Below are positions 1 to 8,041 of a DNA stretch of 17,854 nt, piece by piece (positions within the stretch are counted from its first letter, which is position 1; the number at the start of each line of letters is the position of its first letter). The stretch comes from Oscillospiraceae bacterium (lineage in GTDB: Bacteria > Bacillota > Clostridia > Oscillospirales > Oscillospiraceae): the NCBI GenBank assembly GCA_012513005.1, contig JAAZCZ010000100.1, positions 1-17,854 of the forward strand. The letters run 5' to 3'. Under the pieces are notes generated by a model. The model was not told the origin of the DNA. It did no database searches and saw only the letters and a program-made list of their open reading frames with translations. The position numbers were made by a program, and so were the translations under genes.

Positions 1-9
1 AGGAAAAAG

Positions 10-639
10 CTATTTTGTGCCGAAAACTCGGTCTCCGGCGTCGCCTAAGCCGGGAACAATATAGCCGTGGTCATTTAGGCAGTCGTCTAATGCCGCTATA
101 AAAATATCAACATCAGGATGAGATTTCTGCATTCTGGCAACTCCCTCGGGTGCTGCTATTATGCACATGAGCTTAATATTCCTTGCGCCTGATTCTTTAA
201 GAAACTGTGCAGCTGCATCTGCGCTGCCGCCGGTTGCCAGCATCGGGTCAACAATAATTACATCTCTCTCCTGGATATCGGGCGGCATCTTGTAGTAGTA
301 TTTTACGGGCTCTAATGTCTTGGGGTCGCGGTAAAGCCCTATGTGCCCGACCTTTACATTGGGCATTAAAGCTACCATGCCGTCAACCATGCCGAGACCT
401 GCACGCAAAATCGGCACTATTGCCAGCTTCTTACCCGCAATATGCAGACACTTGGCAACTGCCACGGGAGTTTCGACTAAAACTTCCTCCATCGGCAGGT
501 TGCGTGTTGCCTCATAGCACATGAGCATGGCAAGTTCGCTTGTGAGCTCACGAAACTCCTTAACGCAGGTATCTTTGTCTCTTAAAATAGACAGCTTGTG
601 CTGTATCAGAGGGTGGTCAAAAACATGTACTTTGCTCAT
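10..639 (-). CDS. upp: Uracil phosphoribosyltransferase
   Basis: Cytosolic pyrimidine-salvage enzyme that joins uracil to PRPP to give UMP and pyrophosphate. The 209-residue length is the usual one for bacterial UPRT. The PRPP-binding loop DPMLATGGSA lies at residues 131-140, and the uracil-binding C-terminal segment YIVPGLGDAGDR at about 193-204; PILRAGLGM at 76-84 is also typical. The ATG start at 639 is preceded by AAGGAG with about 7 nt spacing. It follows tsaB on the same strand after a 51-nt gap. That gap shows no clear promoter (only a weak TATAAA-like box), so cotranscription with tsaE-tsaB is possible but not shown. No regulatory attenuator is visible upstream. Family assignment is secure. 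Confidence 0.97.
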   Translation of the reverse strand: MSKVHVFDHPLIQHKLSILRDKDTCVKEFRELTSELAMLMCYEATRNLPMEEVLVETPVAVAKCLHIAGKKLAIVPILRAGLGMVDGMVALMPNVKVGHIGLYRDPKTLEPVKYYYKMPPDIQERDVIIVDPMLATGGSADAAAQFLKESGARNIKLMCIIAAPEGVARMQKSHPDVDIFIAALDDCLNDHGYIVPGLGDAGDRVFGTK

Positions 640-690
640 GGAATTTCTCCTTTTGAATTTATAAGATTGGTAGAATAAATAAGAATACTG

Positions 691-1386
691 CTAAAAAAGC
701 TTTGCCTGTCTCTCCCTTTCAGCCTGTGAAAGCCTCAGATATGTGGGGATTAAAAGATCAGCCGAGGCGGGCTTGCCGATATTCTCCGCTGCCAAACAAA
801 CACCCAGCGCACGCTGCATTCTGATGCCGCTAGGCGCAAGCCTACAATTAGACAGGGCAGATCCAAGCTCAGTATAACACAAGCCCGCTCCATCTCCAAC
901 AAAAAATATCTCGCTTTTTATATCTTTTAGCTCATCATAAAGCTCATTGAGAGACAAGGCTCTGTCCGGACAAAGCCTTTCGGGCATGTTGTTTTCAGCT
1001 CTAAAAAGAGCGTTATATACCTGATTGCGCCTGGCATCCATGCAGCAGCAGATAACGATGCCGGGGTATAAATCTCGGCACAAAAAAGCCATAGCCTCAA
1101 GTGTGGAAACACCGATTGCAGGCTTGTCGCTTGCCCAACAGAGTCCCTTAACGAGGGATGTGCCTATTCTAAGTCCGGTAAACGAGCCCGGACCCACAGA
1201 AACCGCAAGGCAGTCTAAATCGCTTAACTCAAGATTCCCGATTTTAAGCAAAGACTCTGCCATGGGTAAGAGCGTTTGGCTGTGGGTTAGCCCCGAGTGC
1301 CTGTAGTGCTCTGCAATTAGATTACCGTCCTCACAGAGGGCGACAGAAGCCGCCTTGGCAGACGATTCAAAAGCAAGTATCTTCAT
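691..1386 (-). CDS. tsaB: tRNA t6A37 biosynthesis protein TsaB (YeaZ-type)
   Basis: TsaB is the non-catalytic ASKHA-fold partner of TsaD in making N6-threonylcarbamoyladenosine at position 37 of ANN-decoding tRNAs. The 231-residue protein opens with MKILAFESSAKAASVAL, the ASKHA phosphate-1 region, and carries the family signature GPGSFTGLRIG at residues 65-75. Its ATG shares a 4-nt ATGA overlap with the stop of tsaE upstream, indicating translational coupling. The catalytic partner TsaD and the RimI acetyltransferase, often next to these genes in Firmicutes, are not here; upp follows instead. TsaD must lie elsewhere in the genome if the pathway works. The family call is firm; the partner genes are inference. 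Confidence 0.95.
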   Translation of the reverse strand: MKILAFESSAKAASVALCEDGNLIAEHYRHSGLTHSQTLLPMAESLLKIGNLELSDLDCLAVSVGPGSFTGLRIGTSLVKGLCWASDKPAIGVSTLEAMAFLCRDLYPGIVICCCMDARRNQVYNALFRAENNMPERLCPDRALSLNELYDELKDIKSEIFFVGDGAGLCYTELGSALSNCRLAPSGIRMQRALGVCLAAENIGKPASADLLIPTYLRLSQAERERQAKLF

Positions 1387-1805
1387 AATTTAAGTCCCTC
1401 AACCTCTATTCTTCGCTCTGTTTCAGAGAGCTTTGTAAAGCGGACTGTAATCTCATCTCCAAAAAAGGCATCCTGCACATTTTCGCTCCACTCAACAGCG
1501 CAGACTGCGCCTGCGTTTAAATAGTCCTCCCAGCCGATATCAAAAAGCTCTGAGGCATCGGAAAGCCTATACATATCAAAATGATACAGGGTCCTCTTTC
1601 CTTCATATTCGTTTACAATTGTGAAGGTCGGGCTTTGCACGCGGGAATTAATTCCCATGCCCCGTGCAATACCGCGAACTAAGGCTGTCTTTCCCGAGCC
1701 TAATTCCCCATACATGGCAAGCACCGAGCCCGCCGGCAAGACCTTGCCGATATTTTCGCCGATTTCTTCAGTCTCGTTCTCATTTTTTGTAATAAATTCC
1801 TGCAT
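1383..1805 (-). CDS. tsaE: tRNA t6A37 biosynthesis ATPase TsaE (YjeE-type)
   Basis: P-loop ATPase that works with TsaB and TsaD in threonylcarbamoyl transfer to tRNA. Numbered from ATG 1805 (140 aa), the Walker A motif GELGSGKT is at 33-40. The family motifs VQSPTFTIVNEY (56-67), YHFDMYRL (74-81) and VEWSENV (104-110) follow in order. The frame stays open upstream to 1847, but GGGAGG at 1811-1816 sits 5 nt before the 1805 ATG. A TATACT -10 box at 1827-1832 would also leave the longer start outside the transcript. The length fits the family (about 140-160 aa). It overlaps tsaB by 4 nt and is probably the first gene of the operon. Confidence 0.95.
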   Translation of the reverse strand: MQEFITKNENETEEIGENIGKVLPAGSVLAMYGELGSGKTALVRGIARGMGINSRVQSPTFTIVNEYEGKRTLYHFDMYRLSDASELFDIGWEDYLNAGAVCAVEWSENVQDAFFGDEITVRFTKLSETERRIEVEGLKL

Positions 1806-1826
1806 AATAACCTCCCGGTTATAGCG

Positions 1827-1855
1827 AGTATACACCCCTTGCAGCATTGCGTAAA
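1827..1855 (-). promoter_or_regulatory. Predicted sigma-A-type promoter of tsaE-tsaB
   Basis: On the minus strand TTTACG (1855-1850) is followed after 17 nt by TATACT (1832-1827), predicting transcription from about 1820 and a short leader before the tsaE start at 1805. Its -35 box overlaps the -35 box of the divergent promoter by 3 bp. Found by eye. Confidence 0.6.
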
Positions 1856-1875
1856 GACAAAAACTGTGTTACAAT
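1847..1875 (+). promoter_or_regulatory. Predicted sigma-A-type promoter of the SEDS gene
   Basis: TTGCGT (1847-1852), a 17-nt spacer and TACAAT (1870-1875) predict a start near 1882, about 25 nt before the SEDS start codon. It runs divergently from the tsaE promoter and shares part of its -35 region. Confidence 0.6.
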
Positions 1876-1907
1876 CAATCGGCTAAATAAAAACAGGAAA
1901 GCAGGTG

Positions 1908-3062
1908 ATGAATGTGAAAAAGTACTTCCCGTATATTAAAGACTTTGTCCGCAGGGCAGACATGGTGCTCCTCGGGCTCGGCATAGCCTGCAGTCTCTAC
2001 GGGATAATCGCAATTGCAAGTGCAACAAAGTCATATTCTAACTCTGCTCAATATGTCATAGTTCAGGTACTTGCGCTTTTTATCGGTATCGGTATTTTTG
2101 TAGTAATTACTCTCATTGACGTTGAGATAATGGCAGAGCGTTGGATGGCACTTGCCGTATTTAATGTATTATTCATGAGCACGCTAATCTTCTTCGGTGT
2201 TACGAGTGACACAGGTAACAAGGGCTGGCTCAGGTTTTTCGGCATAGGAATACAGCCCGCTGAGGTTGTTAAGATAACATATATAATAATAATGGCAAAG
2301 CACATAAGCTATCTAAAGGAGTATAAGGGTTTAAACAAGGTAACCTCAGTACTGCAATTACTTGTGCACTTCGGCGGTATTTTCGTCCTGCTCCTTTTAA
2401 CATCAGAGGACTTAGGCAGCTCGCTTGTGTATTTCTTTATTTTCTTTATCATGCTCTTTGCAGCCGGACTTAATTTCTATTGGTTTGTGGCAGGCTTTGC
2501 AAGCATTGCGGTTGTAACGCCGATTATTTGGAATAACGTGCTAAAAGAATACCAAAAAAACAGAATCTTAGCGCCGTATAACCCGATGATAGACCCTAAG
2601 AACGACGGTGTAAACTGGCAGGCAAACCTCTCTAAGATGGGTCTTGCCTCAGGTCAGCTAAACGGCACAGGCTTGGGTCAGGGCAAGCAGAGCCAGTCAA
2701 ACGCCCTATTCGGCAAACACACGGACTTTATCTTTTCAGTAATAGGCGAAGAGCTCGGTATGATTGGCGCACTTGTTGTTTTTGCACTGCTTCTGCTTGT
2801 AATAATAAGATGCGTTATGGTAGGTCTGCGCTCAAAGGACAGCCTATCCTCGCTTGTCTGCTTCGGCGTAGCTGCTACTGTTGTGTTCCAGACCTTTGAA
2901 AACATCGGCATGTGTGTCGGTATAGCGCCCGTAATCGGAATAACACTTCCGTTTTTCAGCTACGGTGGCTCGTCACTATTCTCGATGTTCGCGGCAATAG
3001 GGCTTGTGTCGGGGGTACGATACCGACCTCGACCGGAAATGTTCAGATCGTACCACACATAG
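1908..3062 (+). CDS. SEDS-family peptidoglycan glycosyltransferase (FtsW/RodA/SpoVE type)
   Basis: Polytopic membrane protein of the SEDS family, which polymerises lipid II into glycan strands together with a class B PBP in elongation, division or sporulation. Its roughly 384 residues are dominated by hydrophobic helices. Typical signatures (numbered from the upstream GTG at 1905) are GWLRFFGIGIQPAEVVKI (107-124), EDLGSSLV (168-175), the extracellular-loop Asp region near 230-239 (IDPKNDGVNW), HTDFIFSVIGEELG (272-285) and PVIGITLPFFSYGGSSL (342-358). Start choice is ambiguous: GTG 1905, ATG 1908 or GTG 1914; AGGAAAG at 1895-1901 suits ATG 1908. It is a single-gene unit with its own promoter and terminator. 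No mre, mur, divIB or pbp gene is nearby, so RodA, FtsW and SpoVE cannot be told apart from context. Confidence 0.93.
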   Translation: MNVKKYFPYIKDFVRRADMVLLGLGIACSLYGIIAIASATKSYSNSAQYVIVQVLALFIGIGIFVVITLIDVEIMAERWMALAVFNVLFMSTLIFFGVTSDTGNKGWLRFFGIGIQPAEVVKITYIIIMAKHISYLKEYKGLNKVTSVLQLLVHFGGIFVLLLLTSEDLGSSLVYFFIFFIMLFAAGLNFYWFVAGFASIAVVTPIIWNNVLKEYQKNRILAPYNPMIDPKNDGVNWQANLSKMGLASGQLNGTGLGQGKQSQSNALFGKHTDFIFSVIGEELGMIGALVVFALLLLVIIRCVMVGLRSKDSLSSLVCFGVAATVVFQTFENIGMCVGIAPVIGITLPFFSYGGSSLFSMFAAIGLVSGVRYRPRPEMFRSYHT

Positions 3063-3103
3063 CAGACTTGCCGTAATACGTAATAAAAATACAAACATAT
3101 AAA

Positions 3104-3140
3104 ATTCCCTCAGGCATTTGCTTGAGGGAATAGTTTTTTT
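3104..3140. terminator. Intrinsic terminator between convergent genes
   Basis: A 12-bp stem (3104-3115 with 3120-3131, one G-U wobble) closes a 4-nt loop and is followed by seven T at 3134-3140, terminating the SEDS transcript. On the minus strand the hairpin is followed by four T, so it may also end the MMPL/heptad-protein transcript, whose last stop codon is at 3159. Confidence 0.85.
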
Positions 3141-3158
3141 ATTATTAAAATTAAATTC

Positions 3159-4952
3159 CTATGTGAACAGGGCTTTTAGCCTTATCCAGAACTGCTCAAA
3201 GAAGCCCGTAGGCTCTGCCTCCTTTGCAGGCGGCTCGGGGGCTTTCGGCTCCTCGATATCCTTTGTTGTCAGCACAAACTGAACACTGCTGCAGCTTTCG
3301 TTCTTTGCGCTCAAAAATGAGCTCGGTGTAAATTCTCCGGTAAACGAGCCTAAAGCAGCACTAATCTGCCCGGGTATTCTGCTTGTTCCGGCATTAAGCT
3401 GCGAAACTCCGCCGGAGAGCTGCGAAACCCCGCCTGAGAGACCCTCAACACCGCCGTAAAGTGAAGCCCAGTTTGCGTTTAAACTATCCACACCGTTTGT
3501 GTATGCCACAAGCCCGTCATGGAATTTTGAATACTCAGCGGCAAGTGTACTAAAGCCGCTAAGCATAGCGTTAATACCGCCGCCACCTGAGCTTCCGTCA
3601 ATAAGCCCCTGCACAGTCTGAGCCATGGTTCTTATAGAGGTACGCTTTTCGTCAACATAGGTCTTAACTTGACTCAGAGTGCCGGCAGCCAGCCTGAAAT
3701 CATCAAGCGACTCTGCCATAACTGCCTTTGCAGCAGCCGTTGCCCTGTAATTTGCAATTAGGGTCTGCAGCGCGGCACTTTCGGGATTAGCGGCAGTTAA
3801 AGCGGCAATTTCGGCCTCATCAATAGCCCCGATGCCGTTAAAAGCTGCCTGCAAACTGTCCACAGAAGCATTAACTCTTGCGGGAAGGTTACCTATCTGA
3901 GCGGATAGATTATCAAAACCATCCGCCAAAGCGTAGAGGGCAGGGGGCAGAAAACCAAGAGAAGTAATGTCAAGCCCCTCGGCTATCTTGCCTATTTTTT
4001 TGAATGTCTCATCTATCTTGTTTAGTGCAGCCATAATTTGTGCAGAGCCGTTTCGCAAGGGAGCCGAGCCTGCTGAAAGCTGCGCCAGACCGTTTCCAAA
4101 CTGAGAAGCCCCATCCTTAAGCTGCAAAGCCCCATCAGACAATGATGCAGCACCCTTAGAAAGAGCACTCACAGCACCCGTGAGCTGATTTAAACCGCCC
4201 GTGAATCCGGAGAGCATATCAAGCTGACCTGCCATATTAAACGGCACAGCGGCTATTGTAATCCCTTTCATGCTGAAGTTACTGACATCGCAGGTCAAAG
4301 TGGCATCCAAATCCTTGCCGGGCATACTTGCAAAAACAACTGATTTGTCTCCGCCGGCGTTTGCAATTGTGGCTTCCTCTGCAAGAATGTTACTGCACTT
4401 TTCGCTGGGCAGAGCCAGAGAAACCTGCATAATGTATGCCTCATAATACTTAGGGTCAACAGCCTCGTTCTTGCTCGTTTTTATATTAATTTCCAGCTTT
4501 CCCGAAGCTCCTCCCAATGTAGCAGGGTCAGCAATGTTGCCGTTTAGCTTGTATTCTATCTTAATATTCCATGGCAAATCTGAAACAGCCAGCCTTGACT
4601 GGAAATAATACCTGCCTTTAGGAATAATAACGCTCACCTTGCCGCTTTTAAGCACTGCTTCTGATGTGTCTGTCAAGTTTTTTACATCAAGAAAAGGTCC
4701 AAAGTAGTCGGCAGTGCCTCCTGTCTCGGAGTTTAGTATAACAACCGAATAAATATCCTCAGAGTCTCCGCCCTGATTTAAAAGTGCATATATGACCTCC
4801 TCCGAAGAACTGTAATCACCGGAGCCCGGTTTTTCGTTTTTTTCCTCTGCCTCTGCAGAGGGCTTGGGGGCATCTGCCGCAAAAGCTGTGCCCACCGGCA
4901 AAAGAATAGCAACTGCCAAAAACATTGCTAAAAATCTCAGCTTATGCTTCAT
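3159..4952 (-). CDS. Secreted xxxLxxG heptad-repeat protein, partner of the MMPL transporter
   Basis: Exported protein of 597 residues, related by its repeats to YhgE/Pip-type proteins. Residues 1-25 form a signal peptide (MKHK, hydrophobic core, AFA-AD cleavage). A beta-rich region follows to about 240. A first block of Leu-x-x-Gly heptads lies at about 257-302 (for example AASLSDGALQLKDG), a helical Ala-rich middle at 305-450, and a second heptad block at about 496-525 (VEGLSGGVSQLSGG). The C-terminus is Pro/Glu-rich and ends in a short amphipathic helix. I see no clear transmembrane segment beyond the signal. AAGGAGG sits directly against the ATG at 4958 but 7 nt from the ATG at 4952, so 4952 is preferred. 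The gene overlaps the end of the MMPL gene by 11 nt, implying coupled translation. The molecular function is unknown; a periplasm-like or wall-side accessory of the transporter is inference. Confidence 0.85.
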   Translation of the reverse strand: MKHKLRFLAMFLAVAILLPVGTAFAADAPKPSAEAEEKNEKPGSGDYSSSEEVIYALLNQGGDSEDIYSVVILNSETGGTADYFGPFLDVKNLTDTSEAVLKSGKVSVIIPKGRYYFQSRLAVSDLPWNIKIEYKLNGNIADPATLGGASGKLEINIKTSKNEAVDPKYYEAYIMQVSLALPSEKCSNILAEEATIANAGGDKSVVFASMPGKDLDATLTCDVSNFSMKGITIAAVPFNMAGQLDMLSGFTGGLNQLTGAVSALSKGAASLSDGALQLKDGASQFGNGLAQLSAGSAPLRNGSAQIMAALNKIDETFKKIGKIAEGLDITSLGFLPPALYALADGFDNLSAQIGNLPARVNASVDSLQAAFNGIGAIDEAEIAALTAANPESAALQTLIANYRATAAAKAVMAESLDDFRLAAGTLSQVKTYVDEKRTSIRTMAQTVQGLIDGSSGGGGINAMLSGFSTLAAEYSKFHDGLVAYTNGVDSLNANWASLYGGVEGLSGGVSQLSGGVSQLNAGTSRIPGQISAALGSFTGEFTPSSFLSAKNESCSSVQFVLTTKDIEEPKAPEPPAKEAEPTGFFEQFWIRLKALFT

Positions 4953-7239
4953 TGTCATCCCTCCTTTTCTCGTTTTCTATATCGTTTTGCGATTTTTTAT
5001 CATCGTTAGTATTTTTAACTTTTGCTGAAGCAAAACTGCTGTTTTCCTCTGCATCGGGGCTTTTGCTCCCGGTATCATCAGGGAGCACTGATTTAGCCTG
5101 CGCTTCTTCATCCGGGGGCGCTTCATCCGGGATACTTCCGGCTAACTTTAGTGCATGTTTCCTTCTAAACAGTTTAAATTCTATTTTCTCAGTGCCGTAG
5201 AAATTTGCTTTACGAGTGAGCCTTGCTGTGAGCGGGTCAAATATAATTAGCAGAGCGGGCAGAGCTAAAACAACATGGGCAAATGACAGCAGTGTACCGC
5301 GGAACAAGAGCAGACCCAGTGTTGAAACAACGCTCATTGATGAGCTAAGCTGCAGGCAAAGCCCCGCACCGGAAAGAATCGTAGCACTTGTGAGCAGTGA
5401 GATTGAGTGCTCGTTTAAGCTGGTAAACACAGCTTTAATAGCGGGCATTTTTCGCCTTGCCACAACATAACCGTCTGTGAGCAAAATAGCATAGTCTATT
5501 GTCGCACCCAGCTGCACCGTGTTAATAACCAGATACCCGAGATAAACCAAAGAGGTACCTCGAAAATACGGAACGGCAAGGTTAAACCAAATTGCAGACT
5601 CAATAACTATGAGCAAAATAAGCGGCAGTGTCACAGATTTAAAGGTGAAAAGCAGGGTCAAAAAGATAAACAGTATGGCAGCACCGTTGACGAACACAGA
5701 GTCATTTCTGATAAACGACTTCATATCTCTTAAGTTTGTGCTCTGACCGCATGCCCAGCTCTCCTCATAGTATTTAGAGGCAACTGACCTGACAGCATCA
5801 ACAGTCTCGAAAGCGCCGGGACCCTCATCACCGGTATCTGCAAAGAGTATTATCCTGCCGTATTCTCCGGAATAAAAGTTAGAAATAATATCCTCGGATA
5901 AAAGCACATCGGGAACCGAGTTGCCGACTGCCGTAACATATGCCATAACGCCCGTGATATGCGGAACATCCTTGAGCTTGTCACACAGCTCAGTCTCCTT
6001 GCCCACATCGCCCTTCGGGAAAATAAGAACTATTGCAGTGCTTTCACCGAATGTTTTATTAATTAAATCGGTATCGGCTGCAAGCCTGCTGTTTTCTGCG
6101 GGAGCCCCGTTTCCGTATTCAAAATTTGTTCGACTTTGAGCCAAATAGCTGGGCACAATAAGCAGAGCAATAAAGATAAGAGCAGGAATGCGGATTTTTA
6201 GCAAAAAGCTTGAGACCTTGGGCATCTCGGGAATTATTCGCTTGTGCCTTGTCCTGTCAATCAGCTTAATTGCAGAAAGGGAAAGGGAGGGCAAAAATAC
6301 TATTGCAGAGACATAGCTTAGTATTACACCCTTAACTAGATTAAAGCCTAAGTCCTGACCAAGACCGAAGCGCATGAAAATAAGGGCCAAAAATCCAAAC
6401 ACGGTTGTAATAGCAGAAGCGGCAACAGACGAAAACGACTGCTTTATAGCAAGCTGCATAGCCCTGACATCGTCATTTCCGGCAGCTCTGTTTCGCTCAA
6501 AGCCGTTTAGCAGAAAAATAGCGTAGTCAAGGGAAACTGCAAGCTGCAAAACAGGGCTCGTCGACTGAGTGATAAATGAAACAGAGCCGAAAACTATATT
6601 CGTGCCCATATTTATAATTACAGCAACACCTATTGCGATTAAAACCAAAAGCGGAATAATCCAAGCAGATGTTGTGACAGCGAGCATGATAAGAATTAGT
6701 GGTACCAAAAACGCAGCAGCCGATAAAACCTCGGTGATTATCTGCGACTGTGAGTATGCAACATAAACTGCATTTCCGCTCATTGCCGCCTTATCGCCAA
6801 CAAGTGCATAAAGTGCTTTTGTGGCAACCGATTCTTTTTCTGCCGCAACGGTAACCATAAACATAGCCTTACCGTCTTTGTAATACTGATCAAGCAGAGC
6901 CTTGTCGGCAAGCTCAACCGGCTTTTTAAGGTCGGTCATATCATCGAGCCAAATAACAGATGTGATTCCCTCAATGCTCTTTATTTTTGTTTTTAGCTCC
7001 TTTGCCTCGGTAACAGAAATATCAGGAACCATTAAACGAAGATTCGGAACGGAAGAAGAAAATTTCTCGGTCATTATATTAAGTGCCACTGTGCTCTCTG
7101 CATCGGAGGGCAAATAGACAGCTAAGTCATAATTGACCTTCACACTAAAAAACAAGACAGCGCTTATTATTGTTGCGACAAAAAAGATAGTTACAATCAG
7201 CCGCCTGTGGTCTGTAATAAGACGGGCAAAACGATCCAT
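4942..7239 (-). CDS. MMPL-family (RND superfamily) membrane transporter
   Basis: Large proton-driven exporter-type permease of 765 residues. It has the family's duplicated plan: one N-terminal helix (about 14-32), an external domain (35-165), five helices (170-325), a helix near 352-367, a second external domain (370-515) and five more helices (517-670). Both Asp-Tyr pairs of the MMPL proton relay are present: SLDYAIFL (D238-Y239) and TIDYAILL (D582-Y583). A charged, probably disordered cytoplasmic tail occupies about 700-765. The frame is open to 7320, but TAGGAG (7250-7245) lies 5 nt before the ATG at 7239 and a good promoter sits at 7285-7313, so the longer start would lie upstream of the transcript. 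It is followed by the overlapping heptad-repeat gene and has a TetR-type gene divergent from it. The substrate is unknown; lipids or amphiphilic toxins are typical of the family. Confidence 0.92.
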   Translation of the reverse strand: MDRFARLITDHRRLIVTIFFVATIISAVLFFSVKVNYDLAVYLPSDAESTVALNIMTEKFSSSVPNLRLMVPDISVTEAKELKTKIKSIEGITSVIWLDDMTDLKKPVELADKALLDQYYKDGKAMFMVTVAAEKESVATKALYALVGDKAAMSGNAVYVAYSQSQIITEVLSAAAFLVPLILIMLAVTTSAWIIPLLVLIAIGVAVIINMGTNIVFGSVSFITQSTSPVLQLAVSLDYAIFLLNGFERNRAAGNDDVRAMQLAIKQSFSSVAASAITTVFGFLALIFMRFGLGQDLGFNLVKGVILSYVSAIVFLPSLSLSAIKLIDRTRHKRIIPEMPKVSSFLLKIRIPALIFIALLIVPSYLAQSRTNFEYGNGAPAENSRLAADTDLINKTFGESTAIVLIFPKGDVGKETELCDKLKDVPHITGVMAYVTAVGNSVPDVLLSEDIISNFYSGEYGRIILFADTGDEGPGAFETVDAVRSVASKYYEESWACGQSTNLRDMKSFIRNDSVFVNGAAILFIFLTLLFTFKSVTLPLILLIVIESAIWFNLAVPYFRGTSLVYLGYLVINTVQLGATIDYAILLTDGYVVARRKMPAIKAVFTSLNEHSISLLTSATILSGAGLCLQLSSSMSVVSTLGLLLFRGTLLSFAHVVLALPALLIIFDPLTARLTRKANFYGTEKIEFKLFRRKHALKLAGSIPDEAPPDEEAQAKSVLPDDTGSKSPDAEENSSFASAKVKNTNDDKKSQNDIENEKRRDDNEA

Positions 7240-7262
7240 ACACACTCCTAAACAACAGTCCG

Positions 7263-7292
7263 TTGACTTACTTACACTGCATAGATTATAAT
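7263..7292 (+). promoter_or_regulatory. Candidate promoter of the TetR-type gene
   Basis: TTGACT (7263-7268), an 18-nt spacer and TATAAT (7287-7292) give a plus-strand promoter with a leader of about 105 nt before ATG 7405. Its -10 box and the minus-strand -10 box interlock in the palindrome ATTATAAT (7285-7292). A weaker alternative -10, TACAAT at 7384-7389, lies too near the start codon to be convincing. Confidence 0.45.
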
Positions 7293-7313
7293 TGCTATAT
7301 GAATTAATATCAA
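7285..7313 (-). promoter_or_regulatory. Predicted promoter of the MMPL/heptad-protein operon
   Basis: On the minus strand TTGATA (7313-7308), a 17-nt spacer and a perfect TATAAT (7290-7285) predict a start near 7278, about 40 nt before ATG 7239. The spacer holds an imperfect AT-rich palindrome (7297-7310, 12 of 14 positions symmetric) that could be part of a TetR-type operator; this is speculative. Confidence 0.7.
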
Positions 7314-7404
7314 CCGACAAATTCTGGCAATTTGCATTATCTTCGACAGATTTTAAGATTGTGTTTATTAAGTAGAAAATGTTTACAATAAAAAGGGTGC
7401 TAAT

Positions 7405-7977
7405 ATGAAAAAAGAAGACGGCAGAGTCAGATACACAAAAATGGTAATTCGCAAAAGCTTTATTTCACTGCTGGATGAAAAGCCGGCAAGCAAAATAAGC
7501 GTAAAGGAGCTATGCGAAAGGGCAGAAATAAACAGGGCGACCTTCTATGCCCACTATGAGAGCATAGAGGCGCTTTATGGGAGCATAAAGTCAGAGCTGG
7601 CAGAGCGAATAAGAAACTACCTAATCCCGGTTGCAAGCAACGAGTGTCAGAATATTGAAGCAACCTTGGAGCGGCTTTTTAGCTTTATTAAAGAAAACGA
7701 GGACATTTGCAGGGTGCTTTTGGGTGACTTCGGCAATTCGGGCTTTGAAGAATATATAGTTGCAATGCTAAGGCTTGAATTTAGCAGCGAGTGGGCAAAG
7801 AAAAAGTCAATACCCGTAGAATATGCAGATGATGTGTTTGAATTTGCCGCCATCGGAGGCACAGGGCTAATAAAAAAATGGCTCAAAGGCGGTATGAAGG
7901 CAAGCCCCGGGGATTTAGCTGCCCTGCTCATTAAGATCACGGAGGGCATATTCTCTGCCTTTGCAGAGAGCCTGTAA
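7405..7977 (+). CDS. TetR/AcrR-family transcriptional regulator
   Basis: DNA-binding regulator of 190 residues, normal for the family. The N-terminal helix-turn-helix is at about 31-52 (ISVKELCERAEINRATFYAHY), with the family's hallmark TFYAHY recognition-helix end; it is preceded by the usual helix 1 (RYTKMVIRKSFISLL). The C-terminal two-thirds is helical and poorly conserved, as expected for a ligand-binding and dimerisation domain. The ATG at 7405 has AAAAGGGTG at 7391-7399. It is transcribed divergently from the MMPL operon across 165 nt that contain both promoters, the classical arrangement for a local, self-regulating repressor. Regulation of the MMPL operon is inference from this geometry; the ligand is unknown. 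Confidence 0.9.
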   Translation: MKKEDGRVRYTKMVIRKSFISLLDEKPASKISVKELCERAEINRATFYAHYESIEALYGSIKSELAERIRNYLIPVASNECQNIEATLERLFSFIKENEDICRVLLGDFGNSGFEEYIVAMLRLEFSSEWAKKKSIPVEYADDVFEFAAIGGTGLIKKWLKGGMKASPGDLAALLIKITEGIFSAFAESL

Positions 7978-7990
7978 TAAAAGCAAAAAC

Positions 7991-8022
7991 AAGCACCTTA
8001 TTGCCGTGGCAATAAGGTGCTT
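7991..8022. terminator. Bidirectional terminator between TetR-type and lectin-like genes
   Basis: A perfect 15-bp inverted repeat (7991-8005 with 8008-8022) is followed by a T-rich tract on both strands, stronger on the minus strand. It lies between two convergent genes, so it probably serves both. Confidence 0.88.
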
Positions 8023-8041
8023 TATCTAATATTTTATTAAT

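Noticed and set aside
4925..5470. Plus-strand open frames opposite the MMPL and heptad genes
   Set aside because: They are antisense shadows of strongly supported genes, with low-complexity Ser/Leu-rich translations and no ribosome binding sites of note.
7240..7320. N-terminal 27-residue extension of the MMPL protein
   Set aside because: The segment contains the predicted promoter -10 and -35 boxes, is rich in Cys, Ser and Asn with no membrane or signal character, and the ATG at 7239 has a good ribosome binding site.
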